From Streptococcus sp. SPS1 (GTDB taxonomy: Bacteria > Bacillota > Bacilli > Lactobacillales > Streptococcaceae), in assembly GCF_030439915.1 (NCBI RefSeq), contig NZ_JAQFJG010000001.1, forward strand, positions 62,001 through 126,000: a stretch of 64,000 nt of DNA, written 5' to 3'. The number at the start of each line of letters is the position of its first letter. The stretch's first letter is position 1. The notes under the pieces are model-generated. The model searched no databases. It was not told the origin of the DNA and worked only from the letters and a program-made list of their open reading frames with translations. Below are positions 48,909-57,306 of this stretch, one piece after another. A program made the translations under genes and the position numbers.

Positions 48909-50068
48909 TTACTAACCTTCATACTAATCACCTTGAGGTAATTACTACTTTCATCTTTTTTATTATAGGCGAAGTCTGCTGGAAGACCGTATTTATTTAA
49001 AATCTGGTAACTTCTTCCTGCAAAGCCTTTATCAATTTGTTCTGTAAATTTCTGGCGGGAAACATTGGCAGCATTAGTACTGGCAATGATAATCCCTTCC
49101 GGATTTAAAATCTCAAGACTCTGGGAAATCAACTTGTGATAATCCTTGGCCACAGAGAACGTTTGTTTTTTGTTCCGAGCAAAGCTAGGCGGATCTAGGA
49201 CAATCACATCGTAGGTCAAGCCTTTTCGCTTGGCATACTTGAAATATTCAAAGACATCCATGACTATAAAACGATGGTTGTCTGTGCTAAGTCCATTTGC
49301 CTGAAAATGCGCTTGAGACAATTCTCGTGAACGTTTGGCTAGGTCCACAGAAGTTGTCTGACTTGCTCCTCCCATGGCCGCAGCTACTGAAAAGGCTGCT
49401 GTATAAGAAAACATATTGAGCAAGGATTTGCCCATAGCCAAACCGTCAACTAAGCTACCTCGAACTTCATGCTGGTCTAGGAAAATTCCTGTCATCAAGC
49501 CATCATTCATAAAGACTTGATACAGGACTCCATTTTCCAGAACAGTGAAAAAGTCAGGTGCTTCTTGACCATAAACATGGGCTGATTCATAGTCCAAACC
49601 CTTAAAGCGTATCTTCTCATAGACCCCTAACACCTCAGGAAAAACCTGTCTAAAAGCTTCTGAGATAACCTTGCGAATCTGATAAACATAAGAGTTATAC
49701 CAAGAAAAGACAGCATAGTCGCCATAAAGGTCCACTGTCAGACCGCCAAAGCCATCTCCCTCTTGGTTGAAGAGACGAAAGGCAGTTGTCAAATCATCTT
49801 GATAGTAGGCTTTTCTCTTTTCTTTGGCTTGTCTAAACAGTGTTTCAAAGAAAGCTTGATTGAAGGTCACCTTGTCCTTGCTAACAAACCAGCCCAAGCC
49901 CTTGTTTTGCTGCGAAAGGTAGGCAGTTCCAAGAAAGGTTCCTTCCTGACTCTGCACTTCTACTTCCTGATCCTTAAGATTGACATTCTCAAGATCACTG
50001 GCTTCTAGTAAAACTAGCCCCTTAGCGAGCTTCTTTTCAACCCTTTTGCTGACTCTTATTCTATTCAT
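48905..50068 (-). CDS. Class I SAM-dependent rRNA methyltransferase (RlmI-like)
   Basis: A 387-residue PUA-plus-Rossmann methyltransferase of the RlmI/YwbD family, likely to make m5C in rRNA. The N-terminal PUA domain spans residues 1-70. The SAM-binding core holds [19 protein letters not shown], and [12 protein letters not shown] is the catalytic loop. The ATG at 50068 is chosen because the -10 TATAAT lies just seven bases before it. An ATG three codons upstream overlaps that -10. The mRNA would be leaderless. Confidence 0.88.
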   Translation of the reverse strand: MNRIRVSKRVEKKLAKGLVLLEASDLENVNLKDQEVEVQSQEGTFLGTAYLSQQNKGLGWFVSKDKVTFNQAFFETLFRQAKEKRKAYYQDDLTTAFRLFNQEGDGFGGLTVDLYGDYAVFSWYNSYVYQIRKVISEAFRQVFPEVLGVYEKIRFKGLDYESAHVYGQEAPDFFTVLENGVLYQVFMNDGLMTGIFLDQHEVRGSLVDGLAMGKSLLNMFSYTAAFSVAAAMGGASQTTSVDLAKRSRELSQAHFQANGLSTDNHRFIVMDVFEYFKYAKRKGLTYDVIVLDPPSFARNKKQTFSVAKDYHKLISQSLEILNPEGIIIASTNAANVSRQKFTEQIDKGFAGRSYQILNKYGLPADFAYNKKDESSNYLKVISMKVSK

Positions 50069-50075
50069 AACTACC

Positions 50076-50104
50076 ATTATATCAAACTTTTAGACAATTC
50101 TCAA
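50076..50104 (-). promoter_or_regulatory. Promoter of the rRNA methyltransferase-aro operon
   Basis: On the minus strand: -35 TTGAGA, 17-base spacer, extended -10 TGATATAAT. Seven bases separate the -10 from the start codon at 50068. Confidence 0.7.
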
Positions 50105-50125
50105 AAAAGAAACTACCCTTGCTTT

Positions 50126-50154
50126 TTTACTCTTCTTTTAAAAAATGGTATACT
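50126..50154 (+). promoter_or_regulatory. Promoter of the LTA-synthase-like gene
   Basis: -35 TTTACT, 17-base spacer, extended -10 TGGTATACT. Confidence 0.6.
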
Positions 50155-50184
50155 AATACTAATAAAAAATTAGGAAGTAAATGT

Positions 50185-52335
50185 GTGAAAAGCAATTTTA
50201 ACAAAATCCAAAAAGCCATCGGTACCAGACTGGGTTTTGTCCTAACCCTTTTAATCCTATATTGGCTCAAAACCTTATTAGCCTATGCCGTTGACTTTAA
50301 TTTAGATATTCAAGTGGGCAAGTTGCAGGGAAATTACCTTGCCTTTATCGCCTTTTTCAATCCCCTTCCTTTGGGGCTCCTCCTGCTAGCTTCAGCCCTC
50401 TATGCTCGCTCAACCAAGATCTTTTATGGTCTTAGTATAGCTATTTATAGCCTTTTATTCATTTGGCTCTATTCTAATGTCTTTTACTATCGAGAATTTA
50501 GCGACTTTATCACGGCTAATACCATGAAGGTGGTCAGCAAGGTGTCTGTCGGCACTGCAGAACTAGAGTTACTGCGTCCTTGGGATTTCATCTATTTTAT
50601 GGATTTCCCACTGCTGACTTTCCTTTTCTATAAAAAATTCATCCATTTGGATAGGAGACCTTTCAAATTTCGCTCCAGTATTGCCATCACTGCTCTCTCA
50701 GCCCTGCTCTTTTCAGCTAATCTTTTTTTGGCTGAAATCGAGCGTCCCGATCTCCTATCGCGAGGATTTTCGAATTATTATGTTGTCCGCGCCCTTAGTC
50801 TACCCGCCTTTTTAGGCTATAGTGCCAACCAATCCTACAGTGCAAACAAGGAACGTGCCAAGGCTTCTGAGACTGACCTTCAACCTATTACAGATTATAT
50901 TCAAGAGCATTCGGCTAAGCCCAATCCAGACTATTTTGGCTTGGCCAAAGGAAAAAATGTGATTTATCTCCACTTGGAGAGTTTCCAACAGTTCCTGATT
51001 GACTATAAACTCAACCTAGATGGAACTGAGCATGAAGTCACTCCCTTCCTAAATTCACTCTACCATTCGCAATCAACCCTAGCCTTTTCGAATATCTTTA
51101 ACCAAGTCAAGGCTGGTAAAACCTCAGATGCGGAAACCATGCTGGAGACTGGTTTGTTTGGACTTGACCAAGGTTCCTTTATGGTTAACTATGGAGGTAC
51201 CAATACCCAGCAGGCAGCTCCTTTTATCCTATCAAAAAACGGCTATCAATCGAGTGCCGTCTTTCACGGTAATATCGGGACCTTCTGGAATCGAAATACG
51301 ACCTACAAACAATGGGGCTACCAATACTTCTTTGATGCTTCCTATTTTACCAAGCAAGACAGTAGCAATTCTTTCCAATATGGTTTAAATGATAAAATCA
51401 TGATGAAAGATTCTATCCAATATCTGGAGCATTTGCAGCAGCCTTTTTATGCTAAGTATATCACGGTGTCCAATCACTATCCTTATGCTAGCAATCTGAC
51501 AGGCGATGAGCTTGGTTTCCCACTGGCTAAAACCAAAGATGAAACAATCAACGGCTACTTCCAAACAGCTAACTATCTGGATAGTGCTATCAAGGCCTTC
51601 TTTGACTATCTCAAAGAAAGTGGCCTCTATGAAAAATCCATCATCGTCATCTACGGAGACCATTATGGTATTTCCAACTCCCGAAATCCTGAGCTGGCTC
51701 CCTTGATTGGCAAGACTTCTGAGAACTGGTCTAATTACGACAATGCCATGTTGCAACGAGTGCCTTTTATGGTGGTCATTCCTGGCTATGAAAAAGGACA
51801 AATCATCAATACCTACGGTGGACAAATCGATATCTTACCGACTCTCGAACACCTCCTTGGCATTGAGTCCAGTTCCTTCCTTCAAGTTGGACAAGACCTC
51901 CTATCACCAGACCACCAAGAAATCGTTGCCTTTCGGACTGCCAATTCCTTCGTCACACCAAAATACACCAGCTACGACGGACGAACCTACTATACTGAAA
52001 GTGGTCTCGAAATCAGTAATCTTGATGAACAAACTCAGACCGAACTGGAAAGCGTTCGGCAGGCAGCCAGCCAACAGCTAAAAATCAGTGACCAGATTCA
52101 AACTGGCGATTTGATACGTTTTTACCAAAAAGATCATCTTGGAAAAGTTGATACTGAAAGTATTTCTTACCTCAATTCCTTGCCAATTCTGCAAAAGATT
52201 GAACAGGAAAAAGGTAGTCAATCAACCAGTCTCTTTAGCCAACGACAAGGTAAAACCAGTACTGACCTTTTCAAGGCACCAAGTTACCAAGAACTCCACC
52301 CAGAGTCGGCAGAAACCGAATCAAAATCACAATAA
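50185..52335 (+). CDS. LTA synthase family protein (membrane sulfatase-like)
   Basis: A 716-residue membrane enzyme: five transmembrane helices (about residues 15-195), then an outside sulfatase/alkaline-phosphatase-like domain (about 255-620). The metal-binding Glu265 (LHLESFQ), nucleophile Thr313 in AGKTSDAETM, and IYGDHYG are the LtaS-type active-site residues. This family polymerises or transfers glycerol phosphate; whether this one is a main or accessory synthase cannot be told. GTG at 50185 has AGGAAG seven bases upstream; an overlapping ATG four bases earlier is out of frame and stops after six codons. Confidence 0.85.
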   Translation: MKSNFNKIQKAIGTRLGFVLTLLILYWLKTLLAYAVDFNLDIQVGKLQGNYLAFIAFFNPLPLGLLLLASALYARSTKIFYGLSIAIYSLLFIWLYSNVFYYREFSDFITANTMKVVSKVSVGTAELELLRPWDFIYFMDFPLLTFLFYKKFIHLDRRPFKFRSSIAITALSALLFSANLFLAEIERPDLLSRGFSNYYVVRALSLPAFLGYSANQSYSANKERAKASETDLQPITDYIQEHSAKPNPDYFGLAKGKNVIYLHLESFQQFLIDYKLNLDGTEHEVTPFLNSLYHSQSTLAFSNIFNQVKAGKTSDAETMLETGLFGLDQGSFMVNYGGTNTQQAAPFILSKNGYQSSAVFHGNIGTFWNRNTTYKQWGYQYFFDASYFTKQDSSNSFQYGLNDKIMMKDSIQYLEHLQQPFYAKYITVSNHYPYASNLTGDELGFPLAKTKDETINGYFQTANYLDSAIKAFFDYLKESGLYEKSIIVIYGDHYGISNSRNPELAPLIGKTSENWSNYDNAMLQRVPFMVVIPGYEKGQIINTYGGQIDILPTLEHLLGIESSSFLQVGQDLLSPDHQEIVAFRTANSFVTPKYTSYDGRTYYTESGLEISNLDEQTQTELESVRQAASQQLKISDQIQTGDLIRFYQKDHLGKVDTESISYLNSLPILQKIEQEKGSQSTSLFSQRQGKTSTDLFKAPSYQELHPESAETESKSQ

Positions 52336-52338
52336 AAA

Positions 52339-52372
52339 ATGCTCTTCCGTCTTGGAGGAGCATTTCTTTTTA
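52339..52372 (+). terminator. Terminator of the LTA-synthase-like gene
   Basis: Stem ATGCTCTTCC/GGAGGAGCAT, then TTTCTTTTT. Confidence 0.8.
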
Positions 52373-52381
52373 TCAAATAAA

Positions 52382-52426
52382 ATTCAAAGAAAATCAAAGA
52401 ACAAACTAGAAAACTAGCCACAGGTT
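52382..52426 (+). repeat. Degenerate boxA fragment
   Basis: Resembles the boxA body (AAATCAAAGAACAAACTAGA) but with several changes. It directly abuts a full BOX element, giving two boxA units in tandem. Confidence 0.7.
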
Positions 52427-52530
52427 ATACTCAATGAAAATCAAAGAGCAAACTAGGAAGCTAGCCGCAGGCTGTACTTGAGTACGGCAAGGCAAAGCTG
52501 ACGTGGTTTGAAGAGATTTTCGAAGAGTAT
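52427..52530 (+). repeat. BOX element, boxA-boxC without boxB
   Basis: ATACTCAATGAAAATC through TTTTCGAAGAGTAT, plus orientation, no boxB. Very similar to the one at 9660-9765, including GGCTGTACTTGAGTACGGC. Confidence 0.93.
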
Positions 52531-52673
52531 TAACTGTGAGATTGTAGACAGAGAGGTCGTACCTACAATATATGTCTGTCAAGTTTAGTGACGAAGATAG
52601 TAGAAGAAATATTAGGATATAAATCAGCTTCAGCAGGTATCTGGAAAATTTGATATTATAGAAAAGCCTTTTG

Positions 52674-52892
52674 TTACAAACTCAATATACTATCAATAAA
52701 TAATATTATAGAAGCAAGAATAATTAAAATTTCACCTATTTGCATCATTCTATTTCGAACTTTAAATATATGTTCTATCAAAAATACTTGGATCACACAC
52801 ATTATAGGAATGAAAGTTTTTGAAATTGAAAAATATCCAAATAAATAAACTATAAACAACAATAATAGAACTAGATTATATTTCTTATTCAA
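52674..52892 (-). CDS. Small hydrophobic membrane protein
   Basis: A 72-residue protein with three hydrophobic segments (LVLLLLFIVYLFGYFSI, FIPIMCVIQVFLI, IGEILIILASIILFI) and few charges. The start is TTG at 52892, six bases after GGGAGG; the longer frame upstream would begin within non-coding sequence. No family recognised. The neighbouring EcsB-like gene is on the same strand but upstream in the opposite sense of order, so an operon is not indicated. Confidence 0.5.
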   Translation of the reverse strand: MNKKYNLVLLLLFIVYLFGYFSISKTFIPIMCVIQVFLIEHIFKVRNRMMQIGEILIILASIILFIDSILSL

Positions 52893-53002
52893 AACATTCC
52901 TCCCTATATTTTTGATTACCAATCTTAATCATTTATAACTACATTCTAACAAACTATAAAAGCGTTTGTCGAATTGAATTTATCAAGCAAGCGACAACTA
53001 GC

Positions 53003-54637
53003 TCATCTTTTTTCTATTTCTGCCAATATGCGTGACAGGTAGTAATGATAGCCAAAAATAGCAAGAGCAAGCAAGAGGATAAGAACTCCTACTCCCAAGC
53101 TGATGGCAAGGATAGGGGAGAGAGACCGAACCAAGAATAAGCTCCCTATTACAAGGGCCATTAAGATTGCACTATAAATAAAAATCAAAACAATTGCTAC
53201 TATACGATTTGAACGGTTCACCAGGTCCGTAATGCTACTCCAATTGGTTGACAGATTTTTCACGTCCTTAAGGTAATGGTGGCAAGAAAGGATGACACTG
53301 GCAAGGATCCATGCCACAAGGAGGTAAATCATCGAAAGGATGGGCAAGCCTAGATATAGAGAAAGGCCAAGTAAAGTCAGAACTGGTAAAAAGGACTGGA
53401 CAGCAAATATAATCCAAAATTTCACTTTCACATAACGAGCAAAGTCAAAGGGTAAACTCTTAAGAAAATCAACATTTTCCCTCTCCAAGGATAAAGCAAT
53501 TGAATGCAGGCTGGTGATATTGTTATTGACAACTGATATAAACAATCCTATAAAAAACAAGGGTAACCAGTATGGAGGATGAATATCTGGAACTATCTGA
53601 GAATCTCGAATTTTGGAAATCAGACCGATCATCATGAGATAAGGAAGGAAAGCACTTGTAAAAAGCACTGTAATCACGCCAGTTCCCTGTCCCAAGAGGG
53701 TGAAGTGGTAGCGTAAAACCATACGGAAAAATCCCTTTTTAGTAGTTGAAATTCTCTCCTTATTGCGACGTTCTTTCTTGACCTTCTCCTCACTGTTAAG
53801 CAGAATCACGTCATAAAAATGAGGAAGAACCTTCTTTTTGGTCAGGTAAAGCAAGAAAACAGTTAAAGCTATCCAAGCGAGCAGACCCAGTATGGCTTCT
53901 GTCGAAAAAGGCTCCACTGCTATTTTGTAAAAGATATGAAGAGGATAAAGGAGAAATGGAATGTCTCTAACTTTGTCAACAATACTTCCAAAAGTCGACT
54001 GTAGAAAGAGGACAAATATTAAAGGTATGAGAACTCCTATCCCAATCATCACATTGGCAAAAATAGACTGATACTTTCTGAAGACCGTAGTCTGAGCCAA
54101 GAAATGTACTGCCACTATCATCACTAAAGTCACAGAGACAAATAATAAGGCCAAGGACAGCAGCATCAAAGGCAAGCCCAGCCAAAGAGAAGGTGCTAGC
54201 CTAATATAGAGGACTAGAAAATAAGCTAGGATTGGTACAATTCCAGGCAGAGCTGGCAAGAGGACAGACAGTCCTTTAGCGATTATAATCTCTGATTCTT
54301 TAAAGGCATAGGGCCTATACGATACCAAATCCTTACTCTCATAAAAGACATTGTAAAAGGCAGTGAAAGAAGTTGAAAAGGCAAGCACCAGTAAAATAGC
54401 AACCATGCTACTAAAAAAACTTGGTATTTCCTCAAAAGGAAAATGAATAGCTATATTTATAAACATGATGAGCATCAAGAGACTGGAAAAAATGTAAGAA
54501 CTTAGGACTCTAGCGGAAACATTTACTTTTTTTCCAGGATTTTTAGCTTGCTTCTTTCGTAGGTTAGCCAGATTAGCTTCTTGAGATGAATAGAGAATAT
54601 TGATATCCACTAATTTTTTAATGACCTTGAGACGCAT
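53003..54637 (-). CDS. ABC transporter permease (EcsB-like)
   Basis: A 544-residue membrane protein with about twelve predicted helices and long charged loops. It resembles the permease partners of EcsA-type ATPases, whose systems affect protein secretion and membrane peptide handling. A hydrophilic N terminus (1-50) precedes the first helix. The ATG at 54637 follows GAGGAGG and overlaps the end of the ATPase gene by 20 bases. Substrate unknown. Confidence 0.75.
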   Translation of the reverse strand: MRLKVIKKLVDINILYSSQEANLANLRKKQAKNPGKKVNVSARVLSSYIFSSLLMLIMFINIAIHFPFEEIPSFFSSMVAILLVLAFSTSFTAFYNVFYESKDLVSYRPYAFKESEIIIAKGLSVLLPALPGIVPILAYFLVLYIRLAPSLWLGLPLMLLSLALLFVSVTLVMIVAVHFLAQTTVFRKYQSIFANVMIGIGVLIPLIFVLFLQSTFGSIVDKVRDIPFLLYPLHIFYKIAVEPFSTEAILGLLAWIALTVFLLYLTKKKVLPHFYDVILLNSEEKVKKERRNKERISTTKKGFFRMVLRYHFTLLGQGTGVITVLFTSAFLPYLMMIGLISKIRDSQIVPDIHPPYWLPLFFIGLFISVVNNNITSLHSIALSLERENVDFLKSLPFDFARYVKVKFWIIFAVQSFLPVLTLLGLSLYLGLPILSMIYLLVAWILASVILSCHHYLKDVKNLSTNWSSITDLVNRSNRIVAIVLIFIYSAILMALVIGSLFLVRSLSPILAISLGVGVLILLLALAIFGYHYYLSRILAEIEKR

Positions 54638-55367
54638 CTGAAACCTCCTCTTTTCTACCAGCAAGGCTAAGGTAGATACTTTCCAAAGACTGGTCTGGAT
54701 GGTCTTTCCTCAAGTCCTCTACGCTACCACAATAGATCAAATGCCCCTTTTTTAAAATGGCAATCCGATCACAGACTTGCTCAGCTACCTCTAGGACATG
54801 GGTTGAAAACAAGACCGTCTTCCCTTTTTGCGCATGTTCCTTCATCATCTGCTTCAAATCAAAGGCAGCCTGGGGATCCAAACCAGTCAAGGGTTCGTCC
54901 AAGACCCAAATATCAGGATCAGACAAGAGTGCCCCGATGACAAAGACTTTCTGACGCATTCCGTGAGAAAGAGTTTCAATGACCTGATAGCGGTTTTCAG
55001 CAAAATCAAAAATTTTCAATAGCCTAGCTAGACTAGCCTCCAAGTCAGAGTTGCTCAGATCATAGGATGAGGCAATCAATTCCCAAAATTCATTGGCTGT
55101 TAAGCGTAAAAATAAGTCAGGCGAGTCTGCTACGTAGCCAATCTTTCGTTTAATAGCCAAGCGATTTTCCGATAAATCCTGACCATCTACCAAAATACGA
55201 CCACTGCTGGGCGAAATGATACTGACTAGGGATTTTATGGTAGTCGATTTTCCAGCACCGTTATGGCCAATCAAGCCCATAATCTCCCCATTTTTAATCT
55301 GCAAATTGAGATTGCTCAAGGCCTCTTTATCACCATACAACTTACTAACATTTTGAAATTCAATCAT
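54618..55367 (-). CDS. ABC transporter ATP-binding protein (EcsA-like)
   Basis: A 249-residue ABC ATPase. Walker A is GHNGAGKST (residues 35-43), the signature LSHGMRQK replaces LSGGQ and Walker B is WVLDEPLTGLD. That signature type, with the DEPLTGLDP form, is seen in EcsA/CcmA-like importers and exporters. The ATG at 55367 has AGGAG seven bases upstream. It overlaps the permease gene, forming a two-gene operon with promoter near 55400 (extended TATAAT). Confidence 0.85.
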   Translation of the reverse strand: MIEFQNVSKLYGDKEALSNLNLQIKNGEIMGLIGHNGAGKSTTIKSLVSIISPSSGRILVDGQDLSENRLAIKRKIGYVADSPDLFLRLTANEFWELIASSYDLSNSDLEASLARLLKIFDFAENRYQVIETLSHGMRQKVFVIGALLSDPDIWVLDEPLTGLDPQAAFDLKQMMKEHAQKGKTVLFSTHVLEVAEQVCDRIAILKKGHLIYCGSVEDLRKDHPDQSLESIYLSLAGRKEEVSDASQGH

Positions 55368-55473
55368 GGGATGACTCCTATCTTTATCTATATCACATAC
55401 TATTATACTAGCACTTTGATACAAAAAAATCAATACTTTATTTTAAATCATTAAAATAGTTTTCTTCTTTTAC

Positions 55474-55510
55474 GCAAACGTTTGCTCTAACCAATACTTT
55501 ATGATAGAAT
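55474..55510 (+). promoter_or_regulatory. amylase promoter with LacI-family operator
   Basis: The perfect palindrome GCAAACGTTTGC (55474-55485) overlaps the -35 TTGCTC (55482-55487), 17-base spacer, -10 TAGAAT (55505-55510). It fits a MalR- or CcpA-type binding site and should repress the amylase gene. Confidence 0.65.
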
Positions 55511-55543
55511 AAAGAACAAGATTGACAAGTAAGAGGAAACATC

Positions 55544-56998
55544 ATGCAAAATCAAACACTCATGCAATACTTTGAATGGTATCTGCCCCACGACGGCCAG
55601 CACTGGGCGCGTCTGGCTGAAGATGCTCCACACCTAGCTCATCTGGGGATCAGTCACGTCTGGATGCCACCAGCTTTCAAAGCTACCAATGAAAAAGACG
55701 TAGGCTATGGGGTCTATGACTTATTTGACCTTGGAGAATTTAACCAAAAAGGAACTGTCCGCACCAAGTATGGTTTCAAAGAAGACTATCTTCAAGCCAT
55801 TCAAGCCCTAAAAGCACAGGGAATTCAACCAATGGCCGATGTGGTGCTCAATCACAAGGCTGCAGCCGATCACAGGGAAGCCTTTCAGGTCATCGAAGTG
55901 GATCCTGTAGACCGTACGGTTGAACTCGGAGAACCTTTCACCATCAATGGCTGGACTAGCTTTACCTTCGATGGTCGCCAAGATACCTATAATGACTTCC
56001 ACTGGCACTGGTACCACTTCACCGGTACAGACTACGATGCCAAACGTCGCAAGTCTGGGATTTATCTCATCCAAGGGGACAACAAGGGTTGGGCAAATGA
56101 GGAATTGGTCGATAATGAAAACGGTAACTATGACTACCTCATGTATGCCGACCTAGACTTTAAACATCCTGAAGTCATCCAAAATATCTATGACTGGGCT
56201 GATTGGTTCATGGAAACGACTGGTGTAGCTGGTTTCCGCTTGGATGCCGTCAAACACATTGACTCTTTCTTTATGCGCAATTTTATCCGCGATATGAAGG
56301 AAAAATACGGTGAGGATTTCTATGTTTTTGGTGAATTTTGGAACCCAGACAAAGAAGCCAATCTGGACTATCTCGAAAAAACGGAAGAACGCTTTGACCT
56401 TGTCGATGTTCGTCTCCACCAGAATCTCTTTGATGCTAGCCGAGCAGGTTCCAACTATGACCTTCGTGGCATTTTCACAGATAGCCTGGTTGAACTCAAA
56501 CCTGACAAGGCTGTAACCTTTGTCGACAACCACGATACCCAACGAGGACAGGCTCTTGAGTCTACTGTTGAAGAATGGTTCAAACCAGCAGCCTATGCCC
56601 TCATTCTATTACGCCAAAATGGCCTTCCATGTGTCTTTTACGGCGACTACTATGGAATTTCAGGGCAGTATGCTCAAGAAGATTTCAAAGAAGTTCTTGA
56701 CCGCCTCCTAGCCATCCGAAAAGATTTGGCTTATGGAGAACAAAATGACTACTTTGATGATGCTAACTGTATCGGTTGGGTCCGTTCAGGTGCTGAACAT
56801 CAATCCCCAATCGCAGTCCTTATCTCAAATGACCAAGAAAACAGCAAGTCAATGTTTGTCGGCCAAGAATGGGCTAACCAAACCTTTGTAGATTTACTTG
56901 GCAACCACCAAGGTCAAGTTACAATCGATGAGGAAGGTTATGGACAATTCCCAGTCTCAGCTAGATCCGTAAGTGTCTGGGCAGCCAATACAATCTAA
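55544..56998 (+). CDS. amyS: Cytoplasmic alpha-amylase, GH13
   Basis: A 484-residue GH13 amylase without a signal peptide, so it degrades maltodextrins or glycogen inside the cell. The four conserved regions are visible: DVVLNH, GFRLDAVKHI (nucleophile Asp), the FGEFW acid/base Glu, and FVDNHDTQ. The (beta/alpha)8 domain spans residues 1-390, with a C-terminal beta domain. Own promoter with an operator and a terminator. Confidence 0.93.
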   Translation: MQNQTLMQYFEWYLPHDGQHWARLAEDAPHLAHLGISHVWMPPAFKATNEKDVGYGVYDLFDLGEFNQKGTVRTKYGFKEDYLQAIQALKAQGIQPMADVVLNHKAAADHREAFQVIEVDPVDRTVELGEPFTINGWTSFTFDGRQDTYNDFHWHWYHFTGTDYDAKRRKSGIYLIQGDNKGWANEELVDNENGNYDYLMYADLDFKHPEVIQNIYDWADWFMETTGVAGFRLDAVKHIDSFFMRNFIRDMKEKYGEDFYVFGEFWNPDKEANLDYLEKTEERFDLVDVRLHQNLFDASRAGSNYDLRGIFTDSLVELKPDKAVTFVDNHDTQRGQALESTVEEWFKPAAYALILLRQNGLPCVFYGDYYGISGQYAQEDFKEVLDRLLAIRKDLAYGEQNDYFDDANCIGWVRSGAEHQSPIAVLISNDQENSKSMFVGQEWANQTFVDLLGNHQGQVTIDEEGYGQFPVSARSVSVWAANTI

Positions 56999-57013
56999 TA
57001 GTCAATAATTATC

Positions 57014-57043
57014 AAGCCGGGTCCAATCGGATTTGGCTTTTTT
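57014..57043 (+). terminator. amyS terminator
   Basis: Arms AAGCC/GGCTT with an inner GTCC/GGAT, then TTTTTT. Confidence 0.75.
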
Positions 57044-57051
57044 GGTATGAA

Positions 57052-57080
57052 AAAGACCTACCCAAATGGATAGATCTTTA
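57052..57080 (-). repeat. Direct repeat, left copy of the alaS terminator
   Basis: 29 bases identical to the copy at 57273-57301. On the minus strand it folds with two G-U pairs into a full hairpin, followed by TTTTT. Confidence 0.8.
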
Positions 57081-57229
57081 AACTCAATGAAAATCAAAGA
57101 GCAAACTAGGAAGCTAGCCGCAGGTTGCTCAAAGCACTGCTTTGAGGTTGTAGATAAGACTGACGAAGTCAGTCACATATAAAATCCAAGGCAACGCTGA
57201 CGTGGTTTGAAGAGATTTTCGAAAAGCAT
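57081..57229 (+). repeat. BOX element, boxA-boxB-boxC
   Basis: Plus orientation, one boxB. Ends degenerate: AACTCAATG at the left and GAAAAGCAT at the right. It is bracketed by the 29-base direct repeats. Confidence 0.9.
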
Positions 57230-57272
57230 AAAATGATTGACAAAGAATTTTAGAAAATTTCCTTTAGAAAAC

Positions 57273-57301
57273 AAAGACCTACCCAAATGGATAGATCTTT
57301 A
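57273..57301 (-). terminator. alaS terminator (right copy of the direct repeat)
   Basis: Minus-strand hairpin with thirteen pairs including two G-U, right after the alaS stop. The T-run here (TTTGTTTT) is weaker than that of the left copy. Confidence 0.65.
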
Positions 57302-57306
57302 CTTGA

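Larger units (their letters stand above)
52336..52673. other. Intergenic region after the LTA-synthase-like gene
   Basis: Holds the terminator, the degenerate boxA and the BOX. The last 140 bases (52531-52673) are A+T-rich with an AGGTCGTACCT dyad; nothing else seen. Confidence 0.6.

Noticed and set aside
50181..50201. Six-codon ATG frame overlapping the LTA-synthase-like start
   Set aside because: Only three bases from the ribosome-binding site and without conserved content; the GTG four bases on is better placed.
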